A DNA stretch of 8,692 bases, taken from positions 1 to 8,692 of the forward strand of contig CAZHRJ010000126.1 in NCBI GenBank assembly GCA_964534765.1, given 5' to 3'. This document shows positions 8,579 through 8,692 of the stretch, in pieces. Numbering within the stretch: the first letter of the stretch is position 1; every line of letters starts with the position of its first letter. Both the position numbers and the translations under genes were made by a program. The notes under the pieces were generated by a model that did no database searches, was not told where the DNA came from, and saw only the letters and a list, made by a program, of their open reading frames with translations. The DNA is from CAZHRJ01 sp964534765. Its GTDB lineage: Bacteria; Lindowbacteria; 2-12-FULL-62-27.

Positions 8579-8692
8579 TCAGACGGCGTTTATGAATGAA
8601 CTGAGTATAAACCCGCTATCTCCTATGGTGTTCTCTTTTCCTGAATAATACCTGAAAAATCCAGTTTCTCCTCGATAACCGGCCTTTGCACA
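8579..8692 (-). CDS. Possible 3' end of a transposase-like gene, entering from the right edge
   Basis: An open minus-strand frame enters at the window edge and runs 37 codons to a TGA at 8579-8581. Its last part reads GKENTIGDSGFILSSF. From memory, this resembles the GxERILGDSDFVLxxL segment near the C-terminus of one group of IS200-like/REP-associated (RAYT) transposases. It ends just past that segment, where such proteins usually continue, so it may be a decayed remnant. The stop lies 23 bases from repeat copy C, the kind of neighbour a RAYT gene would have. Against it, the piece is short and a second frame is open for 22 codons. Thirty-seven open codons can also arise by chance. Confidence 0.3.
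   Translation of the reverse strand, partial: CAKAGYRGETGFFRYYSGKENTIGDSGFILSSFINAV

Noticed and set aside
8556..8692. Inverted partner of copy C
   Set aside because: No TTTGTCAAT or ACGTCCCC sequence occurs in the remaining bases, so pairing cannot be shown within this window.

Overview
This window is bacterial, moderately GC-rich by eye and densely coded. It has LonA-type Lon, a class III nucleotide cyclase with a periplasmic-type sensor, Sec-type signal peptides and some Shine-Dalgarno sites, so an envelope with a periplasm is likely. Nothing places it in a phylum. I see no phage module and no CRISPR array. The odd length and a broken gene at each edge suggest an accessory-rich genome or a metagenome-style contig.

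Left block (1-5854, all minus strand). Transcription runs right to left through four genes: a secreted type-1 copper protein (5150-5854), a membrane adenylate/guanylate cyclase with two membrane spans and a HAMP domain (3453-5129), ATP-dependent protease Lon (1032-3449), and a class V PLP aminotransferase (24-950). The first three are separated by only 20 and 3 bases and look like one transcription unit. Lon starts with GTG in the same frame as the cyclase, just past one TAA and one sense codon. The aminotransferase has its own good ribosome binding site. It lacks its C-terminal quarter and ends inside a tRNA-like D-arm at the left edge.

Middle (5855-6167). This divergent intergenic region is filled by a dispersed repeat. 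Two perfect 28-bp arms face each other around an 84-bp core holding two small hairpins, like a REPIN or MITE. A third copy lies at 8530-8555. Outside each GGGGACG end sit two or three head-to-tail copies of an 8-10 base word, and the word differs at each locus. The repeat also extends the reading frame of the copper protein upstream, which makes its start easy to miscall.

Right block. A plus-strand gene for a 230-residue protein, perhaps of GT-A glycosyltransferase type (6168-6860), converges with three bases to spare on a minus-strand gene for a 510-residue probable exported protein of unknown function (6864-8396). The latter has a promoter candidate upstream. Beyond it come the third repeat copy and, running off the right edge, the end of a minus-strand reading frame (8579-8692). 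Its last residues resemble the GDSxFV segment of IS200-like/REP-associated transposases. If that is right, it links the repeat family to a mobilising enzyme.

The best candidate for something undescribed is the repeat family with its locus-specific duplicated words. Next come the three-gene copper protein, cyclase and protease unit, and the aminotransferase/tRNA junction.
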